Origin: Ananas comosus
Taxonomy: Eukaryota; Streptophyta; Magnoliopsida; Poales; Bromeliaceae
Assembly: GCF_001540865.1 (NCBI RefSeq)
Contig: NC_033623.1
Location: 4,912,031-4,976,030 of the forward strand
Direction of reading: 5' to 3'
Length of the DNA stretch: 64,000 bases
Within the stretch, counting starts at the first letter, position 1. Each line of letters begins with the position of its first letter. The notes beneath the pieces were generated by a model. That model searched no databases. It saw only the letters and a list, made by a program, of their open reading frames with translations, and was not told the origin of the DNA. Below are positions 46,335-58,300 of the stretch, piece after piece. The translations under genes and the position numbers were made by a program.

Positions 46335-49300
46335 ATGTGAGTTCTCCAACACCCATCTCTTATGCATTTTCTGCATTACTCTTTCTCCGAGTATAAATTT
46401 CCTTTGTCGAGCAATTAGCGTATTGGGTATTCTAATTTCCATGTGGGTTCCAATCAATCTGATAATAATTCCATTCTATCACGCGTTTGATTTATGCCTA
46501 TTATATAGGTGGTTGACTCTCCGAACTTTTCTTCGTAAAACCTCGAGTGATTAACTTTCGCTTATTTTCTGCAAATGTGGCATAAAATTTTCAGTGCTTT
46601 CGCATTAAAATTTTGCTCTATTATCAGTTAATTGTAGGTATGTTTGTTTGCAGGACGGGAAATCCTTCCGAGCCAGTTGGAAATTTCACAATAGATGATG
46701 ATGTGAGGAACGAGGAAGTTGGCAAACCACAAGTACTAGTTGACAAACGGGAGACCGCATATGCAGTTAGAAGGAAGCAATCTCTCAGAGCGCGATACAT
46801 ATTCGGTTTTATTTTCTTTACAACAAACTTATTAGCTTGGTTTTTCCGAGACTACGGGTACAAGATTCTCCATGGCCTTCGCCGTAAGTGCATTGTAGCT
46901 CTATAATGGATGTGACCAATATATTATTGGACTGTTGAATGCGCCATGTTATATTTCGTGCGATAATATATTTTGCAGTTTGTAGGTTCTTTTCGATCAC
47001 ATAGAAGTATGTGACTCATTTACGTAGAATACAAACTTGTCGTAGTCGAAATAAAGAAGGATTAATACTAATTTGCTCGTGCTTTTAACAAAAAGGATGC
47101 TCGCAGAGGTTCCATTTCAGTTTGTTCTATAACAAAGCTCTGGAAATTTATACATGAGAGCCTTAAAACAAAGTGTTGTTCGTGCATACTAACCTTTGCC
47201 AATGAAGGTTCTAAGAGAATGCTCATAATTAATAAACAGCTACTAATTATGCTGCTAACGCGAAATCCTCCGGCAGAGTGACTGGTGATTTAGTTTCTTA
47301 GTCACGCTATCTATTCAATGCATTGAGATTATTAGTTCTGCTATGCCTATATTGCAGCCTAAGTCTAACTGTTTCTTTGGGCTAACATGCAGATCACCCC
47401 CAGGATATATCAATGATTTGCACTTTACCCCCTTGATAATCAAAACCTGCAGAATACCCTTGATAAATTAGGCTCCGTGCTTTTTGCCTGATAGAAGGGG
47501 TAAACTGTTCAGATATTATTTTTCTAGGGATTCAAATATCTATGGGTAGTTTTTTATAATTTAGCCTTTTTCTTTTCCCTGTATCTCGTGCCGGTAGGAT
47601 CATCTTCCCTCTTTAATGGTAAGATAGCTTCTAGACACGTGAGCTTTTTATTTACTAATTTTAAACTGAAGACTTAAAAGCCAGAGTTGGGAAATGAGAT
47701 GTTATCTATCTGTTTTCTTTTCCTCATGACTTTGAACGGCATTATGTGTTATGTATATAATCTAGTCTTCGTCAACATATTTGGTGTACATCATTCTATT
47801 ATATACATGTACTGCAAAAACATAAGCTCTTAGCGGCTTTCATCGGAATAAAGAAGAAAGTGCTAAACTGATAATGCTTCTTGAAGCAAAAATTTATAAC
47901 TGTTTCTGGTCTAAGGTTGTAAACCATTAAGTTGGTTAGATTTTTTCACTTGATTTCCTCTCTTAATATGTATTGCACATTCGTTCTATCACAGTATCTC
48001 CATTCATTCAATCGTTGTATCTCTTCTTCAGATATAGCAGTGTGCGGAGAAAAAGGGGATGAATGCTTTCATGCTGGGGGTGTCCTTCGTGTGAGCCTAG
48101 GGTGCTTCATATCCTTTTAAGATAGAGAGATTTCGTTTCATTTTAGTTCTCGTGAAATTCTAATTTTGATTGGAAATGATGTTTTCAATGGTGCTTCTCA
48201 ACATTCTCCTATGTAAGTTTAGAAGCTTTTACATATATATCCTTGCAAAATCATCTATATATATCTCTTTAAAATATTAATTTTTCATATATACCCATGA
48301 AAAGTAAAATTTTGAATGAAAATGCCATCATCATAATTTGGGGATCAGTCCCCATTTCTTGGAAGGATTTGGAAAGAATTTCGTTTTGTATCAAAAAGGT
48401 TTTCTGAGATTCAAGTTTGTAAGAACAAGGGTATATCTAATATTCTTTGAGGTGTATATCTGTAACTTCAAGAGTCTACTTGGTTTTACACACTGTGTTC
48501 GAAAGATTGGGATCTCTTTGCAATTGCCTTAATAGAAATCTTCAGATTTTTTTCTCTGTTATGTTTGCTAGTACATTTGGAGCTCGTAAGCTGCATGAAG
48601 TTCGTGATTGTTGGCATTCAAGATGCTGGATTTTAAAATTTCTTCTGTTCCTTGTGTCAATTGTGATCTCATTCATCATCCCTAAAACTTTCATCCAACT
48701 CTACGGTGCGTTAAATCATCAATGATTTATCATCCCAAATATGATTGTGTGACGCCCTAATAGAATAGTCCATTGGATAGGAGAAGAAATATAATTGGAG
48801 ATATTAAGAGGTCAGGGACCCTAGTAACAATAACTGGGTTTAAGCATTTTGGCCTAGCAGTTTGGGCATAACGAGTTATTAGTTCTAGTGGATTGGGTCG
48901 TTACAATTTGTATCAAAGAGCCGGTTCATTACCAGGAAATGTGAGGTGGGTCTCACATCGCCTTGGGTGATTTTGGACTATGTATGTGATTGGGCTGATG
49001 AAGACGTCATAATATGGGAGAGTCTGTCATATGTGACGAAGACTTTAGTTATAACAACTAGGCTTTACTATTTTGGGTCGGTGATTTAGGTTCAACAAGT
49101 GAGCTTTCCAATGCATTTTGAATCGTGTAACGACTCAGTTCACTAGTGCTAATAACTCATTAGGCCCAAACCACTAGCCCAAAATGCTCAAGCCCAGTTA
49201 TTATTGCTAGTGTTCCCTGTTTCTTGTATTTTCAATCGTATCTTCCTTTTCATTCGATGTGAGACTATTTTATTGGGGCCGTACAGACTTCTTCTGTTTA

Positions 49301-52300
49301 GACCCTGACTTTCTCTTCAGGTCCCCTTCTTTAGTCATTCCCTAACCTAAGATCACGAAGCTATGTGAGATCTATCTTGCATTTTAGGCTAGTGAACTAT
49401 CTCTGATACATCTTTGATACCAAATGTAACAATGCAGACTCCTCCTGTTTTAGACGCTGATGTCCTCATCAGGTCTCATTGCCTAGCCTAGGTCGCCAAG
49501 CAAAGTGAGATCTGTCCCATCTCATGTTTTCAACTGGCAAACTAGTTCTAATACCAAATATAACTATCTTTTCCACTAGTATTAATAACTTGTTTGGCCA
49601 AACCATTGTCCAAAATGCTTAAACCCAGTTATTATTACTATGGTCCCTGGTCCTTATATTTTTATTCACAATTCATTGTCTATCCGACGTGGCACTATCT
49701 ACTATTTAGGGTGTCAATGAGTCACCTCGTTTAGATCAAACAGGGACCATCTCACATTTTCGGTTGGCAAACAGGCTCTTATACCGAATATAACGACCCT
49801 GTCTACTAACGTTAATACCTTGTTGGGCCCAAACCATATGCCCAAATGCTTAAGCCCAATTGCTAGAACTAGAGTTTCCGTCACTCATAAGCCTCTCACA
49901 CTCTCCAATATTATTTGATGTGGGACTATTGGGGTGTCACAAATTTCAAGGTTCATGTAAATATAAGTTGTTGATCTTCTATGTGGGAATGGAGTTCCAT
50001 TTCTTAGTTTATTTTAAGTACCTATATTAATGGCCACATCATTTATTTTTATTTTTTGAATGAAACAAAATATCAATTTACCAAATTCTTATTTCAAATC
50101 GTTGTAGTTCATGTGTAATTAAGTAAAACTTGCTTTATAATTATTTTACACTAGCATCATGTCATTGATGTGAACAATAGAAAACCTTAGTTGATTGACA
50201 TGAGAGTGATACTCCATTTTTCTCTTTTTTGTAGGTGAAGTTGCTCGCATCGGTGCAGGGTAAATTGTAACACTTTTATATTATAAGTTCTTTATTTACA
50301 GAAATACATAGGAACATGCTGGTCAAAAGCAAAACAATGGAAGTATTTCAGTATTTTGCTGCACGTGCGCATTTGGTCAATGTGTATGCATGTATGAAGC
50401 AACTAAGAAACAGTTGGCCCACAATTTCCTCTCATTTATGAATTTTGTAGGATATTTCTTCTACTCCAGCTCATAAGCATGCTTCAATTCCTGGCATGGT
50501 GCAATAGCCAATGGATGCCGGATCCGCAATCAGGTCGATGGTATTGTATCATATAAGAACCATAGCTCTATAATACATCATCCATTTCATCTTCTTATGT
50601 CATGGTACCTAAATCTTTGCATTTAACTGTCTTGCTTAAGATAGCAGCTCTTCTATGGGCTATGAATAATTGTTCCTAGAAAGGTAACATAGAACTTTTG
50701 CGTATTGCAATAGGACGTAGAAATAACTCCGATCAGGCTGATGGATGACAAGATTATTACTAGATAATCAAAGCCCTACTGATTGATATACATTCACAAA
50801 ATGGAAGTCAGAAGTTTAATATGAAACTTTGTAGCGAGGCATAATTTCACAAGATTCTACAATCCAATTGGATGCAAAAAAGACCCTATACATGCAACAC
50901 GTCCACGATTAACTTACTATTTTGTCAGAACTCAGAAGACCATGAAATTAAGAATAGAACAATGTAAAATAATGTCAACAATGAAATATTCATACAACAA
51001 AGATGTGTCCCAATTATGAATCCTTGAATAACTATAAGAAAACATTTCACGTGATGCAGATGTTTTGCTAACAAAAACCTACACTTTTTTTTTGTTTCCT
51101 TGATGATTCCTTTGTCTGCAGCTCTTAGAAGAATTAAAAATACTTTAAGTAGTCCTAGGTTTTTTTTTTTTTCTATTGAAGTAGAAAAGAGGAAATTCAA
51201 CTTTTCTTGAGTTTTTGGACAGAATAATTCCGCTGGACTGTTGAAACATGGCCTGTTTTTCTCAAAGAATACTTAAAACCGAATTCTCACATCCTTAAGA
51301 TATTCCTTTTTTAAAAAATTCTTCCTGTTGAATCTACATACAACAAATTTCACCTGTTAGACCTAATATATGTCCTTATTTGATGAATATATGTCCTTAT
51401 TTGATGAATATATGTGCAAGGTATTGTTAAATGACTTGCTTACTTCTTTGAAATTTGAGATTAGACATAATTTCTTTCTTACGGTTTGAAAGGTTGACAT
51501 AGCATTGACAGTCTTATCTTCAGTGGCTTCTTTGGGTTATTCTTGTCAACTATTTCCTACATTGCTTCCTTCAGTGGGATTGTCCTCATGTATATTATGT
51601 ATGCTCCTCATTTGTCCTGCATAATCAACATTTTCTCTATTACATGGACGGCAATTTTGGTTATAATCATGATGATCGTGTCACTTCACTCGAAGGTATA
51701 TTCCCATGGGCAACTTCCATTTCTCTCTATGTCATTTTCTTCTCTATTTTAATATTTTATTTGGCAAAGTTGATGAAAAATAATTGGTATTCCTATTTTT
51801 AATTCTGTTTGTTAAATTTTGTAAAACAACTTACTAGGTAACAGCTAATATCAAGATTGTCTGCTTGTCTGGCCCACATGCTCTCAAGCAAATTGCACTC
51901 TCTTAAGTCTTTATTTTCTATCACTTGTGGAGAATATGGTTTTTTTAACTTTTCTATATCCAATTGTAACATATGTAGTAATTTACTTCTTTGAATCTGA
52001 TAGAAGGCTTATGGTTATTTTGGTTTTCGTTGTTTATTTGCCTGTTGCAATGTGAATATAGGTTTCTTGATAGGAAAGCTTATACTTGGCATTTCATAGT
52101 TTTCTTCGAATTGAGGGTTCACTTAATAAGATGTTATATCAATTAACTAAAGTTTGACCTGCAATACAAAATTTCTAAATGATGTGCATCATATATTACA
52201 TATACATGTTTGACTTCCTTTTGCTGCCAAAATAGGTTAATAATGGCCTCCTATCTTCTGGGATTATGGGCTTATACATTGTCTTCCTTTGTTGGTCTGC

Positions 52301-55300
52301 AATTGAAAGGTATTGTTTCCATATTGCAAAGATTCTTTTTTTGATTTTTAGAAACTAAACCAAATACTAAATGCTTTGCTTGTCAAAGTTATTGAATTTG
52401 TTAGCATCTTGTACTTAATTTATATATTTTAGATATGGGGACGTATTATGAAAAAAAAAGAACTTGAGTTCTTAGTACGACTTCAGAGGAGAGCACAAAT
52501 AAGTAGATAACAATAGGGCCTAAAATATTTCCATATCACAAAACTTCGAATTAAGAGTTGTGCAACTTTTGGATGATGCAAGCAACTATAAAACTGTCTC
52601 TTACATGTCCATTGTTGTCCTTGTTTATTTGTATTAAACTTATATTCACCACTTGACTTGCAGTGAACCACAGAATGAAAAATGCAAAACACCAAAGAAA
52701 ATGGCCGAGAATGGTGATTGGACAACTATAGTTGTAAGATGTACAAACTCTGAAATTCCTTCTCATTTTTTTTGATTGTCAGATAAATTTGTCACTCATA
52801 GAGCCAATATGTAACTTTATGCTACAAAATACTAAGGACTATATAACTTTTACGAAAAGCTTGGAAGTAAGCCAAATGTTTAACCATTGTGATTTTGTAT
52901 GACAAAACTTCCCTTCGATTCCCAAAACTCCTTATACTAGACAATAGTAAATCATGTTTTTTCCAATTTATGCGTTGCACATTTGCTCTTATAGGTACAC
53001 TACTTCATTCGTCTCTTTTATATTTCCATCACAAGACAACATATTGGAGGGGGAAAAGTTAACATTAAAATTGAGTTAAACAATAGCTATTGCTGAGGAT
53101 TTCACGGGAGTGATTTTATTTTAAGTCCCTTTGCTTTTTTCATTTTATCTTTTCCTTTTCATTTTTCCTATTATTTCTTTCCTCCTATTTCTTTTCTCTA
53201 GCTATATAAAGAGAAACTCCTCTTATCCTCTTTGCTTTTTTTGTTGGGGCACAAACTGTTTGATGGCTTATAGATAGGCAATGCAAACATGTGATTTAGC
53301 CCAACAATTGTCATACACATCCCTTCTCACTTTCGTAAAACCAGTCCCTAATGAATTTTACATACAAAAAGAAGTCACATACTTAGCATTCTCCATTTTG
53401 ACTTCTTTTATACTCCAAACTATTTCATCATGGAAGCTCTACCTTGAGCTTGTCTCCTTCACTCCATGATGCCTTCTATGTGCCTCCACATCGAGCAATT
53501 GCAGTCGCACAAACTTTTGGAACTCAAGCCATCTCCACTCCTATTTTGACTACAATTCAAACATAAAAATTCTCTTGTTCACATTGCACAAAACTTGTTC
53601 TTGTCTCTAGACCTACATAGCCACTTAACTCCACCTTAGGCAGAGTACTTGTAGTGTTTAAAGTCCAGGGCACCAAGAGATATTGAGTTCCTCTTCAAAC
53701 TAAGAACATGTTGTACACCCGTCAGTGACATGACTACTCCGTGCACTTTTATTCACATTGTTCCAACTCCTACAACCTTATAGGCTATATTGTTGTCCGG
53801 AGCTTGCCCACTTCTGACAAGCTTGTAAGTGGTAAAAAAAAACTCTCTCTAGGCAAACATAGAAGGAACAAGTTGAATCTAGCATCCATGCATTTTTGGG
53901 GATTCTTGCATCGTTGACTGTCGCGTACAACACATATCAATTATATTTAATGGCAATCTCTAGCTACCATTTCAATTTTTTTAATATCTTCATGAAACTA
54001 TCGGGAGTTTATCTTTATGAAAGCATCAATAGTAGGAAAATCACCTCAAAACTCTATATTTCAAGCTTTAAAACCATAATTCTCACCTTGGTTGTGTACT
54101 AATGGGTTGGAGCACAAAATAAAATCATCCAGGAGCTCTGCTCCTTGCTCTTCAATTCACATCTCAGCTGTGGTTGGATACGAGACCACTAGAAAGGAGT
54201 GAATCAACTTTAGGGCTCTCTACACCAAGGATTCACAATTATACAAAATGGAAAAAATGGAAGAAAGAGGGAGAGAAATAGGGTTTCTTTAGTTGGGAGA
54301 TGAAGAAGCAGCAGCTGGGGGTAAAAACTCTCTTATAGAATTCAACAATTATGTTTAGACCCCTCAAATCTGAAGAAATAGCCAACCTGAGCCCCTCAGC
54401 CTTAAACAATTTTTTGGCACTAGGAACTACATTCGGGTATCCGAAATTTCAGGATGAGTCACTTGTTCACTGCTTTCCAACTTGTTGATCTTATCTGTAC
54501 CACTTTCGAGAATCCACAGGGGTTTTTGGGCACCCGAAACATTGCATGAATGGTGACCTCAGCTCTCGCGTTGAGCATTCGAAACACAATCGAGCGTCTG
54601 AAATTGCGCCCGAATCTTTCGGGCGTCCATAGGGCAATCCGGACCATTCGAAACACTGCAACTCCTCTCTATATAGTATTTTCAAGAGCCCACAACCATT
54701 TCCGCATGTTCGAAACTCCAGTTTCATCTGAAAGGGTTTTCAGATTCTGTTTCCACGTTTGTTTCGCGTCTGATCAGATCTAGCTCAATCAAATGCCGTC
54801 GAAAACTAGTTAGTTGGGTCATTATCTTGTTGAACTCATTTACATGTTCACGAAGGCTAGCTGATTCTTGCATCCGAAGCATGTATAACCACTTCTATAG
54901 ATGCAGCTTGTTTGTTAAGAATCTAGACATCATTATTTTGTTGAACTCATTTACATGTTCACGAAGGCATGCCATTTCTTGCATCGGAAGTATGTACAAC
55001 CGCTCTGATAGATATAGTTTTTTCGTTAAGAATCTAGACATGCAGAAATCCGTATGCTTCCTTCACAATTTTGTCACAATTTTGTTAGTGTGTTCCCACT
55101 AACTACATTGTAAAGGACATTTTCTCTGAGACTCAGATGTAGTAAACTCAAAATCGCCCAATTCATCTCTACATATGTCTTATAAAAGACTTTATTTGGC
55201 TTTACCGCTCTCTCATCAATGCCTGATCCAATCATGCTGCACTAGAATCATCTGAGCCTTGCCTTTATGTGCCACCAGCTGAAATTGTTTTTTTTTCCAT

Positions 55301-58300
55301 TAAACTTCTTAGTTTCAATCTTTATGGCCATTCTTCGTCAGCTCTCTTAAGGATTTGTAATCTTGAACTCTAGTACGAATTGTCAGGAAATCTTGCAGCG
55401 AAATTCTTTAAACAATAGAGAAATAAACAGATGAAGAATTCAGACGATTTATGAGAAAAGATTTACTAACTAAAAGAAATATTACACCTTTTCTTTTTAC
55501 ACTAGAATAGTTATAACCCCTAGCCCTCTCACTTCCCTTTCTACCTCTTTAATCCTGATCTTTGTTTCTCTCTCACTTGTGATCACATTTTACTAAACCA
55601 ACATCTCCTACATATAATTGAGTAAAGCACGTGTGATACGTGTACATGCTAAGAGAGAAGAGAAACTCAAACTTCTCTTCTTATCCTTATTTTCTTCACT
55701 GTAGTCCAAATTTTTTAATGGCCTAATGCATAGGGCATGCAAACAAATACTTACGCTAGGATTGTTGTGCCAATATGCGCTGTTTGGCACGGCTAGCATA
55801 TGTTGTAGGGGCCGAGGAGTGCCAGTGTATCATGCCATGCCATGCCGACGGCACAGTGGCATGCACGTGCCAATATTACAGCCTAACAACCAACAGGCGC
55901 ATCACTTCTTGCCATGTTTGGTCAATCTTGAACACTATGGACCATATTTACAATATATCACATACTTAACAAATCCAGACCTGGATTTTTTTTTTCTATC
56001 AAAAGGACAAGATTTTATCTCTTTCTGAGTATTCTCCAGGCTGGATCTACTCAATCAAGTAGTTGGCACACTGCCACCCTAACATCATACACCTCATCCT
56101 TGTCTAGTGCAATTAATATCATACTAGTGAAGGTATCTCCACATGGCATGTCGCGGCATGTTGAGTCTATAGAAGCAAATGAAAATATATACAATTAACG
56201 AAAATGATATCATTACTTGTTTTTTTTAATAGACGGGGCCAGATGGATGGGAAGAGATAATATTAGTTGAAATTAGAAAGTATTAATTGAAAGGTGGGTC
56301 CCACCCGCCAAGTGAGAGGGTAGCTCCACACCGCTAAGGAATTGACCATTCAGTGTTTATAGATTATAGATGTTATCGATCTTTATTTATTGTAATTCTT
56401 ATAGGATCTATTCTCTTTTATGCCTGGTAAAGTCTCAATGTTAAAACATTTCATTATTATTTAGGTTCATTAAAGCTTTAGCAATGTTGTTCATAGAAAT
56501 ATCCTACCAAATTACTGCTTGTTGAAGCCAACCCCTTTTTTACCTTGTTTTAAGATGAAATCATAAAATCATGTAGTGAGAGGCATTATATTCAGTCATA
56601 GTAAAAGAATACTACACTATTGTGGGAACAAATTCTATTTGCCCTTCTATTTGTGAATAATAGTTTGTGAAACAAAAGTTAGAGAAGACGGCAACATAAG
56701 CTCGATGAATAGGAGGCCATAAGCATTTTACGTGGAAAGTCTCCTAAATGAACAGTGTAACCAAGTGTATCCTCACTACAGTAATATGACAAGTTTTCTC
56801 TAGCAAGTGCAATAGAAAATGCTTAATATGAACAATAAAACTTTTAAATCTGAAAACCACGTTACCTTAGAGTTGCAGTTCGGTATCCATGACTGGCTTC
56901 TTTTAGTGATGTTTTGAAGCCAGTAAGATAAGCCTTCGTATATGTAGTAGAAACAGTTCTATCTTGCATAGATCACTCTTAAAGGCAAGAGGATACCAAG
57001 AAAATGGGTATGGTTTTCTTCATCATCAATTTTGTTTTGTTTTTCTTTGTCTCATTCTTGAGAGATAATAGAGTCCAAATATTCAGTTGATTTGCTTGGC
57101 TTCAGAAGTAACCCAACAATATCTAATTTATAGTTAACATTGTCAAGCTACTGGTACATTAAAGATGATATGTTGGTTTATTCATTTCTTCATTTCCTCC
57201 ATTACAATTATCTTACCATGTGGGTTATCTCTAGCAAAACTTAGTTGATAACTACATATTTTGAATTCTGATGCATATTCTGTTTTTTCTATTAACCACA
57301 GAAGAATGAAGTCAATTGAGCACAATATTACTGCAAAGTACTGCATTTATAAATTCTGACAGCATAATTAAAGTTCTTTTGTAGTAAGTGCAATCCTCTA
57401 CTTTTCAAGCTTCATAAATAGATAATATCTTTTGCCTTGTTGATGCTTTGTTCTAGTGCTTCCTCATTGCTCTTTGTGCAATTGTAATGGCCACATTTTC
57501 AACTGGAATCGATACAAGATCCTTTCAGGTGAGCTGTATTTCCTTTATTATCGTTTTTTATCTCAATTCTTTGCTCATGGAGTTGCCTGTCATCTGTCTA
57601 TTGCATTCCGCAAAGTTAGCATCTTTAATGTGACAATTCATCTGTCAATTGCAAATTATCTTTGCTGCATATACAGACAGTCAAAGTGTTCGATAATGCT
57701 ACCAAGATTAAAACAATGATTACCGTTAAATTATGCTTTTCAGTTTGTGAAGGATGAAGCTCAACTGGAAGATGATATCCCGTACAGATATGAGATATTT
57801 CACTTTGTTTTTTCTATGGGAGCAATGTACTTTGCAATGTTGTTCATTAGCTGGGAACTTGACCATCCGACAAGGAAGTAAGATCTCCTACCAAAATGGG
57901 ATTCATTGTATAAGATACGTGATAGGATATTCTTTAGCTAATTGAGATATTGACCTTTTAGCCCTTAAATATGTGTTCAAATAATCAGGTGGAGCATAGA
58001 TGTTGGCTGGGCTAGTACATGGGTAAAGATCATCAATGAATGGTTGGCTGCAAGCATTTATTGTAAGTTCTCTACGTCTCCTGTCCTATCGCATTTTGGT
58101 CTTTAAGAATTTGAAATTTGGTAATTCTTCCAGTTTTTGTTGAACAATCAATATATGCAAGTTTCATGTTGGTTTGTTAACTGCCAGGATCCTGGTCAAA
58201 GTTCCCCATTGTAGATTAATAGGGGACTAAATACTAATTATATATAGTAAGAAATCTATGATGTTTTCTCTGAACTTTTTTTTATCAATTAATCAAAATT

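Larger units (their letters stand above)
53160..55760 (-). mobile_element. Decayed Copia-type element in intron 9
   Basis: A minus-strand Copia gag relic (about 54790-55325) lies between two weakly similar flanks (about 53190-53300 and 55650-55760, sharing 'agagaaactc' and 'gg.atgcaaac'), which may be decayed LTRs. It accounts for much of the unusual 4.7-kb length of intron 9 (52734-57456). Ends are approximate and no duplication was found. Confidence 0.5.

Noticed and set aside
46613..46906. Open frame extending SERINC exon 2 upstream through a TTG start or the ATG at 46639
   Set aside because: The upstream part includes the polypyrimidine tract and acceptor of intron 1, and the split AUG explains the frame better. 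Kept as the alternative if transcripts start in intron 1.
48090..48103. GT donors cgt|gtgagc and g|gtgctt at the end of SERINC exon 3
   Set aside because: They would delete or shift the conserved RVSLGCF segment; the ATATCCTTTT donor keeps it.
50533..50533. SERINC exon 6 donor at caatcag|gtcgat
   Set aside because: It leaves the wrong phase for exon 7. The donor at 50540 (gatg|gtattg) gives a continuous frame with no stop.
54330..54780. Open frames on both strands in intron 9
   Set aside because: No domain is seen and they sit inside the decayed Copia region.
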